Assembly: GCA_963794745.1 (NCBI GenBank) | Contig: CAWCEZ010000013.1 | Span: 47,490 to 111,489 of the forward strand | Origin: Fen-671 sp963794745 | GTDB taxonomy: Bacteria > Actinomycetota > Acidimicrobiia > Acidimicrobiales > Palsa-688 | Length of the DNA stretch: 64,000 nt | Direction: 5' to 3' | Part shown: piece after piece, positions 1 through 9,359 of the stretch | How the letters are laid out: the number at the start of each line of letters is the position of its first letter | Position numbering within the stretch: position 1 is the first letter of the stretch | Notes under the pieces: model-generated | The model's database searches: none | Seen by the model: the letters and a program-made list of their open reading frames with translations, nothing else | Told to the model about the DNA's origin: nothing | Program-made: the position numbers and the translations under genes

Positions 1-723
1 TTCCACGACGACCTGGTCGATGTAGCCGTAGTGGTCAATGCGAGCCCCGACGAGCGGTAGCACCACGGCACGCCGGTCGAGGTCGGCTCGCACATCTACC
101 TGTTCGTGGAGCGACCCGTACCAACAGCAGGTGGACTGGCGGAAAATCCTGAGCGCGCGGTGGAGATTGCCGGCCTGGGACCCGTCGCCGACGAGGTTGT
201 TGATGTCCACGGCAAGGGCGTCGACTTTCGTCCCGGTCAGCTGGTCTCGCATGATGGACCGCAGTTCGGCGGCGTTCTCGCAGACGAAATGCTCGTCCGC
301 GTCGATCCAGAGGATCCAGTCACCGAGGCAGTGCTCCAGGCTTGCGTTCCGAGCGCGGCCGAAATCGTCGTCCCAGTACCCTTCGATGACCTTGGCTCCT
401 GCCTTCTTCGCGATCTCGACCGAGGCATCGGTGGAACCGGTGTCGTAAACGACGATTTCGTCCACAACACCCCGGAGCGACTCCAGGCAACCAGGCAGTG
501 CTTTTTCCTCGTCCTTCACGATCAAACAGGCCGAGAAGAGGACCTTGCCCCGGGCGGGCTTGGCCGGCGCCGGGGGAGTGTAACGCTTTGAAGCCCCCCT
601 CTCGGCACGCTTGCGCCCAGCCTGCTTCGTACCGGCAGGGCGCGCGCCGCCCGCGGCGTTCGCTCGGTGCTTCATAGCCTCTTCGCTCATGGACTGCTCG
701 GAGCTGGCATCTTCGGTACCCAT
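1..723 (-). CDS. Family 2 glycosyltransferase, 3' end cut by window
   Basis: The reverse strand reads a GT-A family 2 transferase. After a 60-residue hydrophilic Ala/Lys/Arg-rich leader comes VLFSACLIVKDEEKALPGCL, then the nucleotide-sugar motif DEIVVYDTGSTD and the metal-binding WILWIDADEHF (DAD). The reading is open to base 1, so the C-terminus is missing. ATG at 723 has a GGGAG about 8 bases upstream. The same frame continues upstream as ALHFWSRWQIEDGSS, so this may be the C-terminal domain of the next gene, joined by an undetected indel near 745-760. The locus beside flagellar genes suggests protein or surface glycan glycosylation (inference); the acceptor is unknown. Confidence 0.8.
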   Translation of the reverse strand, partial: MGTEDASSEQSMSEEAMKHRANAAGGARPAGTKQAGRKRAERGASKRYTPPAPAKPARGKVLFSACLIVKDEEKALPGCLESLRGVVDEIVVYDTGSTDASVEIAKKAGAKVIEGYWDDDFGRARNASLEHCLGDWILWIDADEHFVCENAAELRSIMRDQLTGTKVDALAVDINNLVGDGSQAGNLHRALRIFRQSTCCWYGSLHEQVDVRADLDRRAVVLPLVGARIDHYGYIDQVVVE

Positions 724-1526
724 TGCTGAACTCCCGTCTTCGATCTGCCACCTTGACCAGAAGTGCAGGGCCATCCCAGAGATCCGTTTCCCGGTCAAGG
801 CGCAGCGGAGGGTAGTGGGTGTCGGCCCAGAGAGAAAATCCCAACGCGGCGGCTCGAACGTTGAAATGCCGGTCGTCCCCGGCGAGGCTGAGGTTGGGTA
901 TGGCTTTGAACGATGCCCCCGCCTCGATCGCGGCGCGGCTCACCAGGGTGCAGCCGCTCACGGCTCCTACCTGGTAGGTGCCGGGCTGGCGCAGTTCTGC
1001 CAGGAAAGCGTTCGCGGCGGCCGATTGCTCGCTGGGCGTAGCAGACGCCAGCTCCGGCCCGAACAAGCTGTAGTAGTCGCAGAGCCAGGCGCTCGGCATC
1101 TCCCAGGCTCCTGCCTGCGGCTCGCACCAAGAAACCTCTGCCACTATTTCTAGCTGCAGGGCAATGAGATGCCCGGCCAGGGGCGGTGGGAGCAGAAGGT
1201 TGCTATCGACCACGAGGGCGTGGCTGCAACCGAGCTCGAGTGCCTTCTCGAGCAAGCGGTCTTTCAATGCCGCTCGGTGCCACGGGGGCTGCGCGGGAGG
1301 GCCTGTCAGGTCCGCAGCCTCGGGTGCGAGGACCACGGCACTTCCCGGCCGCTGCGCCGACGAAATCGGCCGCCAGCTTCTTGGAGACGGGGTTGGTGGT
1401 GTCGTCGGCAAACACGAACATGGGGGACAGGTCGTTAGTCTCGAGCCGTCCGAGCGCGGCGAAGAACTCAGCCAGGACGGCAGGGGGATGGGAGATCACG
1501 CTCACGACGCCCAGGCGCACGCTCAT
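724..1526 (-). CDS. Glycosyltransferase-like protein, broken by a +1 insertion
   Basis: Starts at ATG 1526 (MSVRLGVVSVISHP), overlapping the stop of the upstream GT17 gene by 4 bases (ATGA). It reads to about FVGAAA, then jumps frame near 1350-1362 and continues as RPGSAVVLAPEAADLTGP. Later landmarks are CSHALVVDSNLLL, a GT-A like DSN site, and AGDDRHFNVRAAALGFSLWA, with a conserved-looking ending HYPPLRLDRETDL. Removing one base restores a continuous protein. The true 3' end is unclear: the frame stays open well into the next gene, and a second insertion would fuse the two into a two-domain glycosyltransferase. The function is assigned by fold only. Confidence 0.6.
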
Positions 1527-2669
1527 TTCTGCGCCTTGAAGAGCTTGGCCAGGGAGGCTGGGAAATGATCGCCGGACCGCAATAATTTGCGGCCGTGGAT
1601 GTCGACGCCTCCACTCATCAAGCTTTCCGAAAAGCCGCGCTGGCGGCGCTCGGGCGTGTCGAACTCGGAATGTGAGAACGAAGCCAGCTTGTAACCGAAG
1701 CGGGCCTCGTCGCCGAACCACGACAGGTGCCACCCGGTGTTGGGCAAGACCGGGAACGGGGTGTGCCTCACTTCGTGGTAGGTCGTGCCCGCCGGGACTT
1801 GGCCGTAGCGGAACGCCTTGGGATGGAGCCAGGGATCTTCCTGGCGCCATTCGAGGGAGTACCAGTACTGGGTCATCATCAAGATGACGGGAGACGAAGC
1901 GGTGGCCTCGCGGGCCGCATCGACGCGGTCGGCGCGCACGATCTCGTCCAGGTCCGTGAGCAGGACGAGGTCGTCAGGCGCAGCACCGAGGTCGGCGAGG
2001 ACGCGCTGAGCGATGTCGCGCTCGGTGCCGCTCGCGCGCCCAGGCGTCGGGCCCCTCGGGGAGGTCGACGACCACGTGGTCGAGCTGGGCGGACCAGCGC
2101 GCGAACAAGTGGCTGTTCTCCTGGAAGTACAGAGGTTTCGGGTCTCCGCGGAACGTCTGACGGGCCTCGATGACGACGAAGTGGTCGACCATCCGGGCCA
2201 TCTCGGATAAGCGAGCCTCGAGCAGGTCGAGTTCGTTGAAAAACGGCGTGACGCTCCAGGTGAACGGGGCAGTTTCGAGCTCGTCCAAAGCTACGAGCGG
2301 CACCGTCGCTTCCAGGTTGGACCTGTCCTTGCTGTCAAGTAGGGGGAGCAGGTGGCGCAGGACGGCCCGAGCCTGGCGGTCCCGGTGGGCAGCCCACGAG
2401 ATGCCGGCGGCGAGCGCCCTCGTGCCGGGTGCGAGCGACGAGTCCTGCGCAGTAGCTATGAGAGGGCAGTAGGACCAGAGCCCAGCGGAGCGCAAATGGG
2501 CCGACCACGTCAGCTGAACGTTGAGGGGCAGGTAGCGTGAGTTTTCGGCTGCCTGGCACAGCACATTCAGGCCCGGCGCCGACTGCCGGACATGTTCCAG
2601 CTGCCCGGCCGCCGTGGCCTCGCGCGGCGGGGCGCACCCGGGCGCCTCTGGCAGGACGGTCAAGATCAC
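1523..2669 (-). CDS. GT17-like glycosyltransferase with N-terminal extension, +1 frameshift
   Basis: About 130 N-terminal residues of unrecognised sequence precede a GT17-like domain (family of beta-1,4-mannosyl-glycoprotein GlcNAc transferases). Landmarks are TPFFNELDLLEARL, VDHFVVIEARQTFRGDPKPL, the acidic TDLDEIVRADRV and the C-terminal GWHLSWFGD. An extra base near 2024-2030 breaks the frame between DAWARER and TERDIAQRVLADLG. Without it the protein is continuous to the stop at 1523. The start is 10 bases after the upstream methyltransferase and the stop overlaps the next start, so this is one operon. A role in decorating flagellin or a surface glycan is inferred from position. Confidence 0.75.
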
Positions 2670-2679
2670 AGCGCTCCCA

Positions 2680-3270
2680 TCAAAATGTCATGCCGAGCGT
2701 GAAACTGCGCTCGACCGTACGCCAGAACCAAAGGTTCCCGACGACGGAGTGGTAGGGGAGCCGCTCGCCGACTGCTCTTTGTACGCCGCCGTGCAGGTCC
2801 GTGCGGCCGACGTTGGACTCCAGGTAGTCGTCGCCACAAACGATCCCGTTCGGGACCATGTGCGGCAGCAAGGCCTCGATCATCTGGCTCGTAGCCTCAT
2901 AGGTATGGCCGACATCAACATGGGCGAACTTGACGGGCAAGTCCCATTGCGAAAATGTCTCCTCGCCGCTCGCACGGTGGACTACGACGTTCGGGAACGG
3001 CGCGACGTTGCCGAGGAAGGTGCTGAAGACGTCCCGGTCCGCTACCGCCAGGACCGAGGGGTGATCTGCCCCTTCGTCAACGTTGCCGAGCCAGTGGTCG
3101 ATGGCATGCAACGGCTGGGGGGCACAAGCGGCGGCGATCTGTACAGTGCTGCGGCCTTCCCAGCAACCTATCTCTACGAACACCCCAGGAAGCTCACGCA
3201 CCTCGGAAACCAGCTTGACCAGTTCGTTGAGCTGGAAATCGCTGTACCAGTTCTCGTGGAACTCTTGCAT
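2680..3270 (-). CDS. Class I SAM-dependent methyltransferase (Methyltransf_24-like)
   Basis: This 196-residue protein carries the SAM-binding motif I as GVFVEIGCWEGRSTVQIA, an acidic second strand HAIDHWLG, and the later FAHVDVGHTYEAT, MVPNGIVCGDDY and final aromatic-rich strand typical of the family of sugar/glycan-linked methyltransferases. It begins 4 bases after the upstream glycosyltransferase ends and lies in a five-gene run on the minus strand. A likely job is methylation of a sugar added by its neighbours; the substrate cannot be read from sequence. Confidence 0.85.
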   Translation of the reverse strand: MQEFHENWYSDFQLNELVKLVSEVRELPGVFVEIGCWEGRSTVQIAAACAPQPLHAIDHWLGNVDEGADHPSVLAVADRDVFSTFLGNVAPFPNVVVHRASGEETFSQWDLPVKFAHVDVGHTYEATSQMIEALLPHMVPNGIVCGDDYLESNVGRTDLHGGVQRAVGERLPYHSVVGNLWFWRTVERSFTLGMTF

Positions 3271-3274
3271 CGCC

Positions 3275-4150
3275 TCAGCCTTTCATGTCGAGGGCGGCCG
3301 CAAGGTATGCCCGTTGGTCCCGTGCCACCATGCGGGAAAAGCCACGTTCTGAGAGGGCAATTCGCGCCTGGTCGTCGGCGACGAGCTGGGCGCAGGCACT
3401 CACGAGTCCCTCGTACGGGGCGAGTTGTACCGCGTCGACGATGTCGGGGTCGATCTCTGTACCCGGGTTGCACTCGGCCACCACGGCTTTGCGATTTGCC
3501 AACAGGTAGCTCACTCTGACGAGCTCGAAGATGTTCGCCTCGTAATAGTGCATGTTGAGGACCACTTTTGAGCGAGCGATCAGGTCGTCGCGGGCGGCGC
3601 CGTACACGCCGAAAACGGCGTGGGCGTTGAGACCGGCTTCGCGAAGCCGCGAAATGACGTTGTTGCGCCGGTCGTTCATCGAGCCGTAGAAGAGCACGTC
3701 GATGTCCTCGACCGGGGCAGGTGGGATTCGCGTGAGCTCCGGCACGTAACCGACCGGCACGTGCCTGACTTTCGCGGTGAGACCGAGCCGGGCGAGCGAA
3801 GCGATGTTGCGGGCGCTGTAGTCCCAGACCTGGCAGCTCTGCAGGAGACGGAGGTAAGCGGGCGAGCACCAGGAGGACGACTCGTCGATTTGTTCGAGGT
3901 TGTAGATGACCGTCCCCGGCGGCAAGACGTCGACGGTGGCGTCGCCCAGGAGGTTCGCACCGAAGATAATCGGTTGGGGGCCGGGCACTACCAGTTGGTT
4001 GACAGCCTCGGTCACATCGGCCCCGAGGGCGCGTAGGCCGCACACCACGGCTTCGAGCACCTCCGCGAAGGCCGCGGAATGCACGTAGCCCTCGGGCCGC
4101 ACCAACACGACCTGGAAGGGCGCCGGGGACAGTGCTCGCGGCCGGCGCAC
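3275..4150 (-). CDS. GT-B glycosyltransferase-like protein (CgeB/GT1-like)
   Basis: This 291-residue protein has a Rossmann-like layout: FQVVLVRPEGYVHSAAF at the N-terminus, then GTVIYNLEQID, VRHVPVGYVPEL, and DIDVLFYGSMNDRRN followed by a C-terminal half with KVVLNMHYYEANIFELVRV. The C-terminal NMHYYE...E...R pattern matches the donor-binding half of CgeB/GT1-like transferases. It is probably the first gene of the glycosyltransferase operon, since the next upstream gene (sigma factor, stop at 4316) is 165 bases away. The sugar and acceptor are unknown. Confidence 0.7.
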   Translation of the reverse strand: MRRPRALSPAPFQVVLVRPEGYVHSAAFAEVLEAVVCGLRALGADVTEAVNQLVVPGPQPIIFGANLLGDATVDVLPPGTVIYNLEQIDESSSWCSPAYLRLLQSCQVWDYSARNIASLARLGLTAKVRHVPVGYVPELTRIPPAPVEDIDVLFYGSMNDRRNNVISRLREAGLNAHAVFGVYGAARDDLIARSKVVLNMHYYEANIFELVRVSYLLANRKAVVAECNPGTEIDPDIVDAVQLAPYEGLVSACAQLVADDQARIALSERGFSRMVARDQRAYLAAALDMKG

Positions 4151-4315
4151 GATCGCCTGAGGCAGATGCGGGCGCGGAGAGCCGGTCTGCAGGCAGGAGC
4201 CCCCCCGGCGCAGTCATCACAGAAAGTAATCGGCAGGTTGGGCTGGGTCCTGAGGTTCAGATAACCGAGGCCCTTCGGAGCGCCTTCAGGCTTGGGCCAC
4301 GGCCAACCAAGGCAA

Positions 4316-5182
4316 CTAGGCCAGTGCGGCCATGGCCTGGCGGCCGGCAATGGTGGCCAGCTGGCCCGACTCCGGCTCGAGCCGCCGTTTGTAGTCGTCG
4401 TGCGAGGCGACGGCGGCGTAGTAGGCACACCTGCGCTTGGCAACCCGGCCTTCGTTCTCGGTTAGGACCAGTTCGGGGTCCAGCTGAGAGTTGATGGCAT
4501 CTTTGAGCAGCAGTAGTGCTTCGGCGCGCATCTGGGAGATCCGGGAGTCGGTGACGCCCAGCTCCTCGGCCAGTACCTGCATCGGGAGCTCCTCGAAGAA
4601 GTAGCCGATCACTACCCGGCGCAGGCGCTCGGGAAGATGCTCGACAGCAGCGACGAGATAGGAGCGCTTCTCGTTGTCCAAGACGTCATCATCGGGGCCG
4701 CCTTCGCTGGCGAGAAGGACGTCCTCGGCGTTGCCGTCGATCGGCAGGGCATCGAAGTTGAGCACTAGGGCGCGGTGCACGTCGGTGTTGATGGCCTCGA
4801 GCTCGCCCTGCGTGGCGCCCATGGCGTTGGCGACCTCTGTCTTAGACGGCTGGCGGCCGAGCCGGGCCGTGAGGTGGTCGGTCACCTGCTGTACGTCGCG
4901 TGCCTTGGCCCGCACCGAACGGCTTGCCCAGTCCCGCGAGCGCAGCTCGTCGAGGAGGGCTCCCCTGATGCGTGCGGATGCAAAGCGCTGAAAGGTGATC
5001 CCCCTCTCGGGGTCATAGGACCTCGCCGCTTGGGCGAGCCCTGCCATGCCTGCCGAGACGAGGTCGTCGCGGCACACGTGGCGGGGTATGCGGCCGGCGA
5101 TCTCGGCCACCATGTAGTTGACAAGTGCGAGGTGCGCTCGCACAAGTTGATCTTCAGTCTTTGCCCGTTGACCTTCAGTCAT
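4316..5182 (-). CDS. fliA: FliA/WhiG-type flagellar sigma factor
   Basis: Sigma-70 family of the FliA/SigD/WhiG branch: region 2 reads RDDLVSAGMAGLAQAARSYD and ITFQRFASARIRGALLDELR, region 3 LGRQPSKTEVANAMG, and region 4 PERLRRVVIGYFFEELPMQV with the helix-turn-helix LAEELGVTDSRISQMRAEAL. Start 5182 (MTEGQRAKTEDQ) has AGGGGG about 8 bases upstream. A longer reading from 5371 also has a GGAGG site, but its extra 63 residues show weak third-position GC and no similarity. It lies divergent from the flagellar genes and probably drives late motility genes; a matching promoter occurs at 44114-44141. No FlgM is in the window. Confidence 0.88.
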   Translation of the reverse strand: MTEGQRAKTEDQLVRAHLALVNYMVAEIAGRIPRHVCRDDLVSAGMAGLAQAARSYDPERGITFQRFASARIRGALLDELRSRDWASRSVRAKARDVQQVTDHLTARLGRQPSKTEVANAMGATQGELEAINTDVHRALVLNFDALPIDGNAEDVLLASEGGPDDDVLDNEKRSYLVAAVEHLPERLRRVVIGYFFEELPMQVLAEELGVTDSRISQMRAEALLLLKDAINSQLDPELVLTENEGRVAKRRCAYYAAVASHDDYKRRLEPESGQLATIAGRQAMAALA

Positions 5183-5501
5183 CGCCCGTTCCCCCTGACC
5201 TACCAAAGCCGCGCTTGAGGTGACGTTGTTGCCACTGTCTGCGCTGGCCGGACCCATGTCCAAAGGGATCGGCGTTGGCCGCGACAGCTGGATAGACCGC
5301 GCGGATGAATTCATCGGGGGCCACCAAAGCTGGTCGTGTCCTGACAGGGCTAGCACCAAATAGCTAGTCATTTTGAGGACCCTCCGCGAACCTGCCGCTC
5401 AGCGCGGCCGGCGGGCTACCGAATGCCGGAGGTTCGTACCGCCCATGCGCTACATTTCGCGCGGAGCTTTCAGCTCAAAACGTCCCCTCAGGAGGGCAAA
5501 T

Positions 5502-6341
5502 ATGCCTGAGACGTCGCGGAAAGCCGGCGCGAACTCAGAAAAAGGCGCAGGCGGTGCCGCTTCGTCAAATGCTGCCGGGCGGGCGCGTATGCCGGTAGGC
5601 AAGGCGCGCCAGCCGGCCGGGGAGCCCCGGGGCCAGGCGTCTCAGCACGGCAAGGGGCGTTCCCGGGCGCGGGACAGGGCGCCGGACAAGTCGGGCGGCA
5701 AGGTGCTTGGCAAAGTAGTCGTCGTAGACCCGTTGCCCTTGTTTAGGGCTGGCGCAGTTGCCGCACTGACCGCGGGAGGGGTGCCCGTCGTCGGCGAAGC
5801 GATGTACCTGGACAAAGGTGTCGAACTGGTGCGTGCTGGGCGGGCGAGCGTGCTGCTGTTGGGCGGTGCCTCTGTAGAAGAGGTCACCTTTGCCGTGCGG
5901 GCCGTCCCGGCGTGCGCGGTTGTCGTCCTGCTCTCCCAGCCGAGCCGCGCCGAGCTGGTCGAGCTGCTGGGTACTGGCATTGCCGGCTTTGCGCTGCGTT
6001 CGCTCACGGCGGAGGAGCTTGTGGCGACCGTAGCGGCGGCCGCCCAGAACACCGGTCCCGCGGCTGCCAAGGCAGTTGACCCGGTATTCGTCCCGCTCCT
6101 GGTCGGCCTCGCGCAGCCGGACGCGCCGCCAGCCAACAACGGTGGCCCGGTGCTTACCCTCAAGGAGCGGGAAATTCTTGCCCACCTGGCCCGCGGTGCC
6201 TCCAACAAGGTGATCGCCGAGGCTTTGTTCGTGACGGCTGCCACGGTAAAGACCCACCTCGCGCACATTTATGCCAAGCTGGGTGCCAGGAGCCGCCACG
6301 AGGCCCTCACCCAGGCCTTTGCCCTGGGGATCCTGCACTAA
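5502..6341 (+). CDS. LuxR-type regulator with degenerate receiver domain
   Basis: ATG 5502 is preceded by a strong AGGAGGGCAAAT site. The first 65 residues are basic and Gly/Ala-rich. A receiver-like domain follows (KVVVVDPLPLFRAGAVAAL), but the strand that normally carries the phosphorylated Asp reads RASVLLLGGASVEEV, so the acceptor Asp is absent. The C-terminus is a clear LuxR/GerE helix-turn-helix: LTLKEREILAHLARGASN, VIAEALFVTAATVKTHLAHI. No histidine kinase is adjacent. It sits between fliA and flgN, so a role in motility gene control without phosphorylation is likely (inference). Confidence 0.85.
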   Translation: MPETSRKAGANSEKGAGGAASSNAAGRARMPVGKARQPAGEPRGQASQHGKGRSRARDRAPDKSGGKVLGKVVVVDPLPLFRAGAVAALTAGGVPVVGEAMYLDKGVELVRAGRASVLLLGGASVEEVTFAVRAVPACAVVVLLSQPSRAELVELLGTGIAGFALRSLTAEELVATVAAAAQNTGPAAAKAVDPVFVPLLVGLAQPDAPPANNGGPVLTLKEREILAHLARGASNKVIAEALFVTAATVKTHLAHIYAKLGARSRHEALTQAFALGILH

Positions 6342-6407
6342 GGCGCCGCCGCCAAAAAGGTCGGCTCTTGCGGCTCAGATGTTGGCCGGCGGTACCGATC
6401 AAGCCAT

Positions 6408-6926
6408 GTGGCCTACGGAGAGCAGCACGATCATGTGCTGAACGATGTGTCGACTGTCCTGTGGCGCGAACGGCAGCTGCTGGAGCTCCTCGTGTTCAAG
6501 TTGGAAGAGGAACAGCTCCTGTTGGCGGCCGGCAAGGTCAGGTGGGTGAACCACGCGTCCCGGGAGGTAGAGATCGTCCTGGAGCAGCTCAGGGCCGCGG
6601 AACTGCTGCGTGCGGTCAAGGTAGAAGCGGCAGCCCTGGAGCTCGGGCTCGAGACCTATCCGGGGCTGCGCTCCCTGTCGCAAGCTGCTCCTGAGCCGTG
6701 GTCGTCCATCTTCTCCCGCCACCGGCAGGCGTTCTTGGAGCTGACCGGCGAGGTCCGAGACCTTTCGGAGCGCAACAGGCACCTGCTTGCCAAAGGCCGC
6801 GATGCGGCCCGTGAGGCTCTCAACTGGCTTACCGGCAAGGGGGCGCCGCCACCGCAGGCCTACACGGCTAAGGGTGGTGCCATGCAGGACCATTCCGGCC
6901 ATCTTCTGGTGAACGAGGCAATCTGA
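6408..6926 (+). CDS. flgN: FlgN-like flagellar export chaperone
   Basis: A 172-residue, mostly helical protein (LWRERQLLELLVFKLEEEQL near the start, then HASREVEIVLEQLRAAELLR), as expected for FlgN chaperones that bind the hook-filament junction proteins FlgK and FlgL before export. Sequence similarity alone is weak, but its size, helical make-up and position 12 bases before flgK are typical. The start is GTG 6408; no in-frame ATG fits. It is the first gene of a flgN-flgK-flgL-fliW run. Confidence 0.75.
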   Translation: MAYGEQHDHVLNDVSTVLWRERQLLELLVFKLEEEQLLLAAGKVRWVNHASREVEIVLEQLRAAELLRAVKVEAAALELGLETYPGLRSLSQAAPEPWSSIFSRHRQAFLELTGEVRDLSERNRHLLAKGRDAAREALNWLTGKGAPPPQAYTAKGGAMQDHSGHLLVNEAI

Positions 6927-6938
6927 GGTGAGCGAACG

Positions 6939-8405
6939 ATGAGCGACTTTTCGGCGCTGTCCATCGGGCTGTCCGGCCTGGAGGCACAACAGGCGGCGGA
7001 GAACACTGTTGGCCAGAACGTGGCCAACGCCAGTACCCCCGGCTACGACGAGGAGACCGTTGAGCTCGGCGCGGTACCTTCGACTCAGAGGATTGGCTTT
7101 TACACCAACGGCAACGGCCCGGGCGACGGGGTGGCCGTGGAGGGCGTCGAGCGCCTGACCAATTCGTACCTGCAGTCCCAGAGCTACACCGAGCAGGGCA
7201 ACCAGGGCGTCCTCACCGCCCAGCAGAGCGGCCTCCAAGCGGTCCAGCAGAACTTCCCCGAGCCTTCCGGCAACGGTATCTCCAGCCAGCTGACCCAGTA
7301 CTGGCAGGACTGGTCGACGCTCGCGAACAACCCATCTGACAGTTCCGCGCAGGCAACCGTCGTGCAGGACGGCAGCGCGCTGGCCTCCTCGTTGAACGAA
7401 ACCTCATCCTCTTTGAGCTCGCTCAGCCAGCAGACGGTCCAGAGCATCACGAGCACGCTTGCCGAGGTCAACCAGGAAGCCTCCCAGATCGCCTCGCTCA
7501 ACCAGTCGATCTCGCAAGGCAACGCCTCCAGTAGCAGTGTCGACGAGCTGTCGGACCAGCGTGACCAGCTGGTGTCCCAGCTCTCCAGCCAATTGGGCGT
7601 CACGGTCGTAAACAACCCCGATGGGACGGTCAACGTCAACTCCGGCAGCGAGTCGCTCGTTTCGGGCAACAAAGCCCAGTCCCTTTCGCTCACAACCTCC
7701 GGGCCCCCCTATTCGCTGCAATGGAGCAACGACAAGTCCACCTACCAGCCGAGCAGCGGCGAACTGGCCGGGATGCTCGATGTTGTAAACAACTACGTGC
7801 CCAGTTACCAGCAGAACCTCGACCAGGTGGCCCAGAGCCTGATGGGGTCCGTCAACAACCTCATGGCCAAGGGGTACGACCAGGCCGGCAACCAGGGCGT
7901 ACCTTTCTTCCTGGGCACAGGGGCGAGCGACATCGAGGTGAACCCCACGCTCGTCGCCAACCCCGACGACATTGCCGCCAATGCTTCGCCGCTGCCTGCC
8001 GGGTCGTCCGCCACGAACGAGGACGGGACAGTGGCTGCCGAAGTCGGCGAACTTCCGAGCTCTCAGACCGTGACCATGTCGGTACCCGCCGGCGGCTGGT
8101 CTCAGGGCGCCTCAGCGGCGGCCTGGACAGGTGCGACTACCACCACCGGTACGGAAGCCGATGTTGTTTACAACCAACTGGTGACAGGCATCGGGCAGGC
8201 CACTGCATCGGTGAACAACCAGTTGACCGACCAGCAGACGGTTACGACGAACGTCAATTCAGCGCTGCAATCGGCTACAGGGGTAAACACGGACCAAGAG
8301 ATGACGAATATGGTCATGTACCAGAACGCCTACGAAGCTTCAGCCAAGTTCATAAGCACAGTGGACGCAACGTTGCAGTCCCTGATATCCATGGTCAACG
8401 GGTGA
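6939..8405 (+). CDS. flgK: Flagellar hook-associated protein 1
   Basis: This 488-residue protein has the FlgK N-terminal heptad region FSALSIGLSGLEAQQAAENT followed by the rod/hook consensus VGQNVANASTPGYDEETVEL, and the matching C-terminal helix TNMVMYQNAYEASAKFISTV and TLQSLISMVNG. The central part is the variable Ser/Thr-rich domain. It forms the first junction layer between hook and filament and is exported by the flagellar type III system. It sits downstream of flgN and 6 bases upstream of flgL. Confidence 0.95.
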   Translation: MSDFSALSIGLSGLEAQQAAENTVGQNVANASTPGYDEETVELGAVPSTQRIGFYTNGNGPGDGVAVEGVERLTNSYLQSQSYTEQGNQGVLTAQQSGLQAVQQNFPEPSGNGISSQLTQYWQDWSTLANNPSDSSAQATVVQDGSALASSLNETSSSLSSLSQQTVQSITSTLAEVNQEASQIASLNQSISQGNASSSSVDELSDQRDQLVSQLSSQLGVTVVNNPDGTVNVNSGSESLVSGNKAQSLSLTTSGPPYSLQWSNDKSTYQPSSGELAGMLDVVNNYVPSYQQNLDQVAQSLMGSVNNLMAKGYDQAGNQGVPFFLGTGASDIEVNPTLVANPDDIAANASPLPAGSSATNEDGTVAAEVGELPSSQTVTMSVPAGGWSQGASAAAWTGATTTTGTEADVVYNQLVTGIGQATASVNNQLTDQQTVTTNVNSALQSATGVNTDQEMTNMVMYQNAYEASAKFISTVDATLQSLISMVNG

Positions 8406-8411
8406 GCATTC

Positions 8412-9359
8412 ATGTCTGATATCTCTCGCGTCACGCAGAACAGCGCCTCGATGCTCATGGTGAGCGACATGGAGTCGGACCTGAGCGGCCTAACCCTCCT
8501 GCAGGAGCAGGCGGCGTCGGGCAAAGCGCTCAACCAACCGTCCGACAACCCGACCGGCACTTCCGAAGTGCTGTCGATGAACGCGCAGATAGGCCGTTTC
8601 CAGCAGTACGCCAGCAATGCGACCGACGGTCTCTCCCGGCTGCAAACCGCTTCCGGCGCCCTCAACTCTGTCACCGAGGCGCTCAACCAGGTGCAGACCG
8701 ATCTCTTGTCCGGGGCAAACGCCTCCGCCAGTGATTCGTCGGACCGCTCAGCGCTTTCGGCAGACGTGCTCGCGATAAAACAGGAAATCCTCGGGTACTC
8801 GGGCACGACTTATAACAACGTGCCCGTTTTCTCCGGTACCTACGGCACTTCGCCTTACCCGCAAGGTTCCGCCAGCGGCATTAGCGACCCGACGAGTTCT
8901 TCTTACGACCCCGCCACGGCATACGCCTACGGCGGCAGCACAACTCCCCTCAGCCGTGTGGTTGGGCCTGGGCAGTCGGTAAATGTAAGTGTCACCGGCA
9001 ACCAGGTTTTCGGTAGCGGGACCACTAGCGTGTTCGCCCTTTTGGACACGATCTCCCAGGACCTCGCGAACGGCAACACCTCGTCGCTGAGCGGTGCAGA
9101 CCTCACCCAATTGAAGGCTGCAATGAACACGGTGACGCAGGCAGCAGGAAATACCGGTTCTCTAAGTGCTGCCATAACCCAGGACCAGACCAACGCGAAC
9201 GACACGGTGTCAAGCCTGCAGATCCAGGTCGGCAATATCACCGATGCCAATGAGGACCAGGTTGCCACGAGCCTCGACCTGGCCGAGGCCTCTTACCAAG
9301 CAGCGCTCGAGACGACCGCCAAGATCATCCAACCCTCTCTGGCGCAGTTCCTATCATGA
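8412..9359 (+). CDS. flgL: Flagellar hook-associated protein 3
   Basis: This 315-residue protein of the flagellin/FlgL family has N-terminal ISRVTQNSASMLMVSDMES and LTLLQEQAASGKALNQPSDN (the conserved PSDNP signature), and C-terminal LQIQVGNITDANEDQVATSL, then TTAKIIQPSLAQFLS. It forms the second junction layer on which the filament is built. Its stop overlaps the fliW start by 4 bases (ATGA), showing translational coupling. Confidence 0.93.
   Translation: MSDISRVTQNSASMLMVSDMESDLSGLTLLQEQAASGKALNQPSDNPTGTSEVLSMNAQIGRFQQYASNATDGLSRLQTASGALNSVTEALNQVQTDLLSGANASASDSSDRSALSADVLAIKQEILGYSGTTYNNVPVFSGTYGTSPYPQGSASGISDPTSSSYDPATAYAYGGSTTPLSRVVGPGQSVNVSVTGNQVFGSGTTSVFALLDTISQDLANGNTSSLSGADLTQLKAAMNTVTQAAGNTGSLSAAITQDQTNANDTVSSLQIQVGNITDANEDQVATSLDLAEASYQAALETTAKIIQPSLAQFLS

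Noticed and set aside
106..591. Plus-strand open frames over the first 1.4 kb
   Set aside because: They are antisense to a glycosyltransferase with clear DxD and donor motifs and have no recognisable content.
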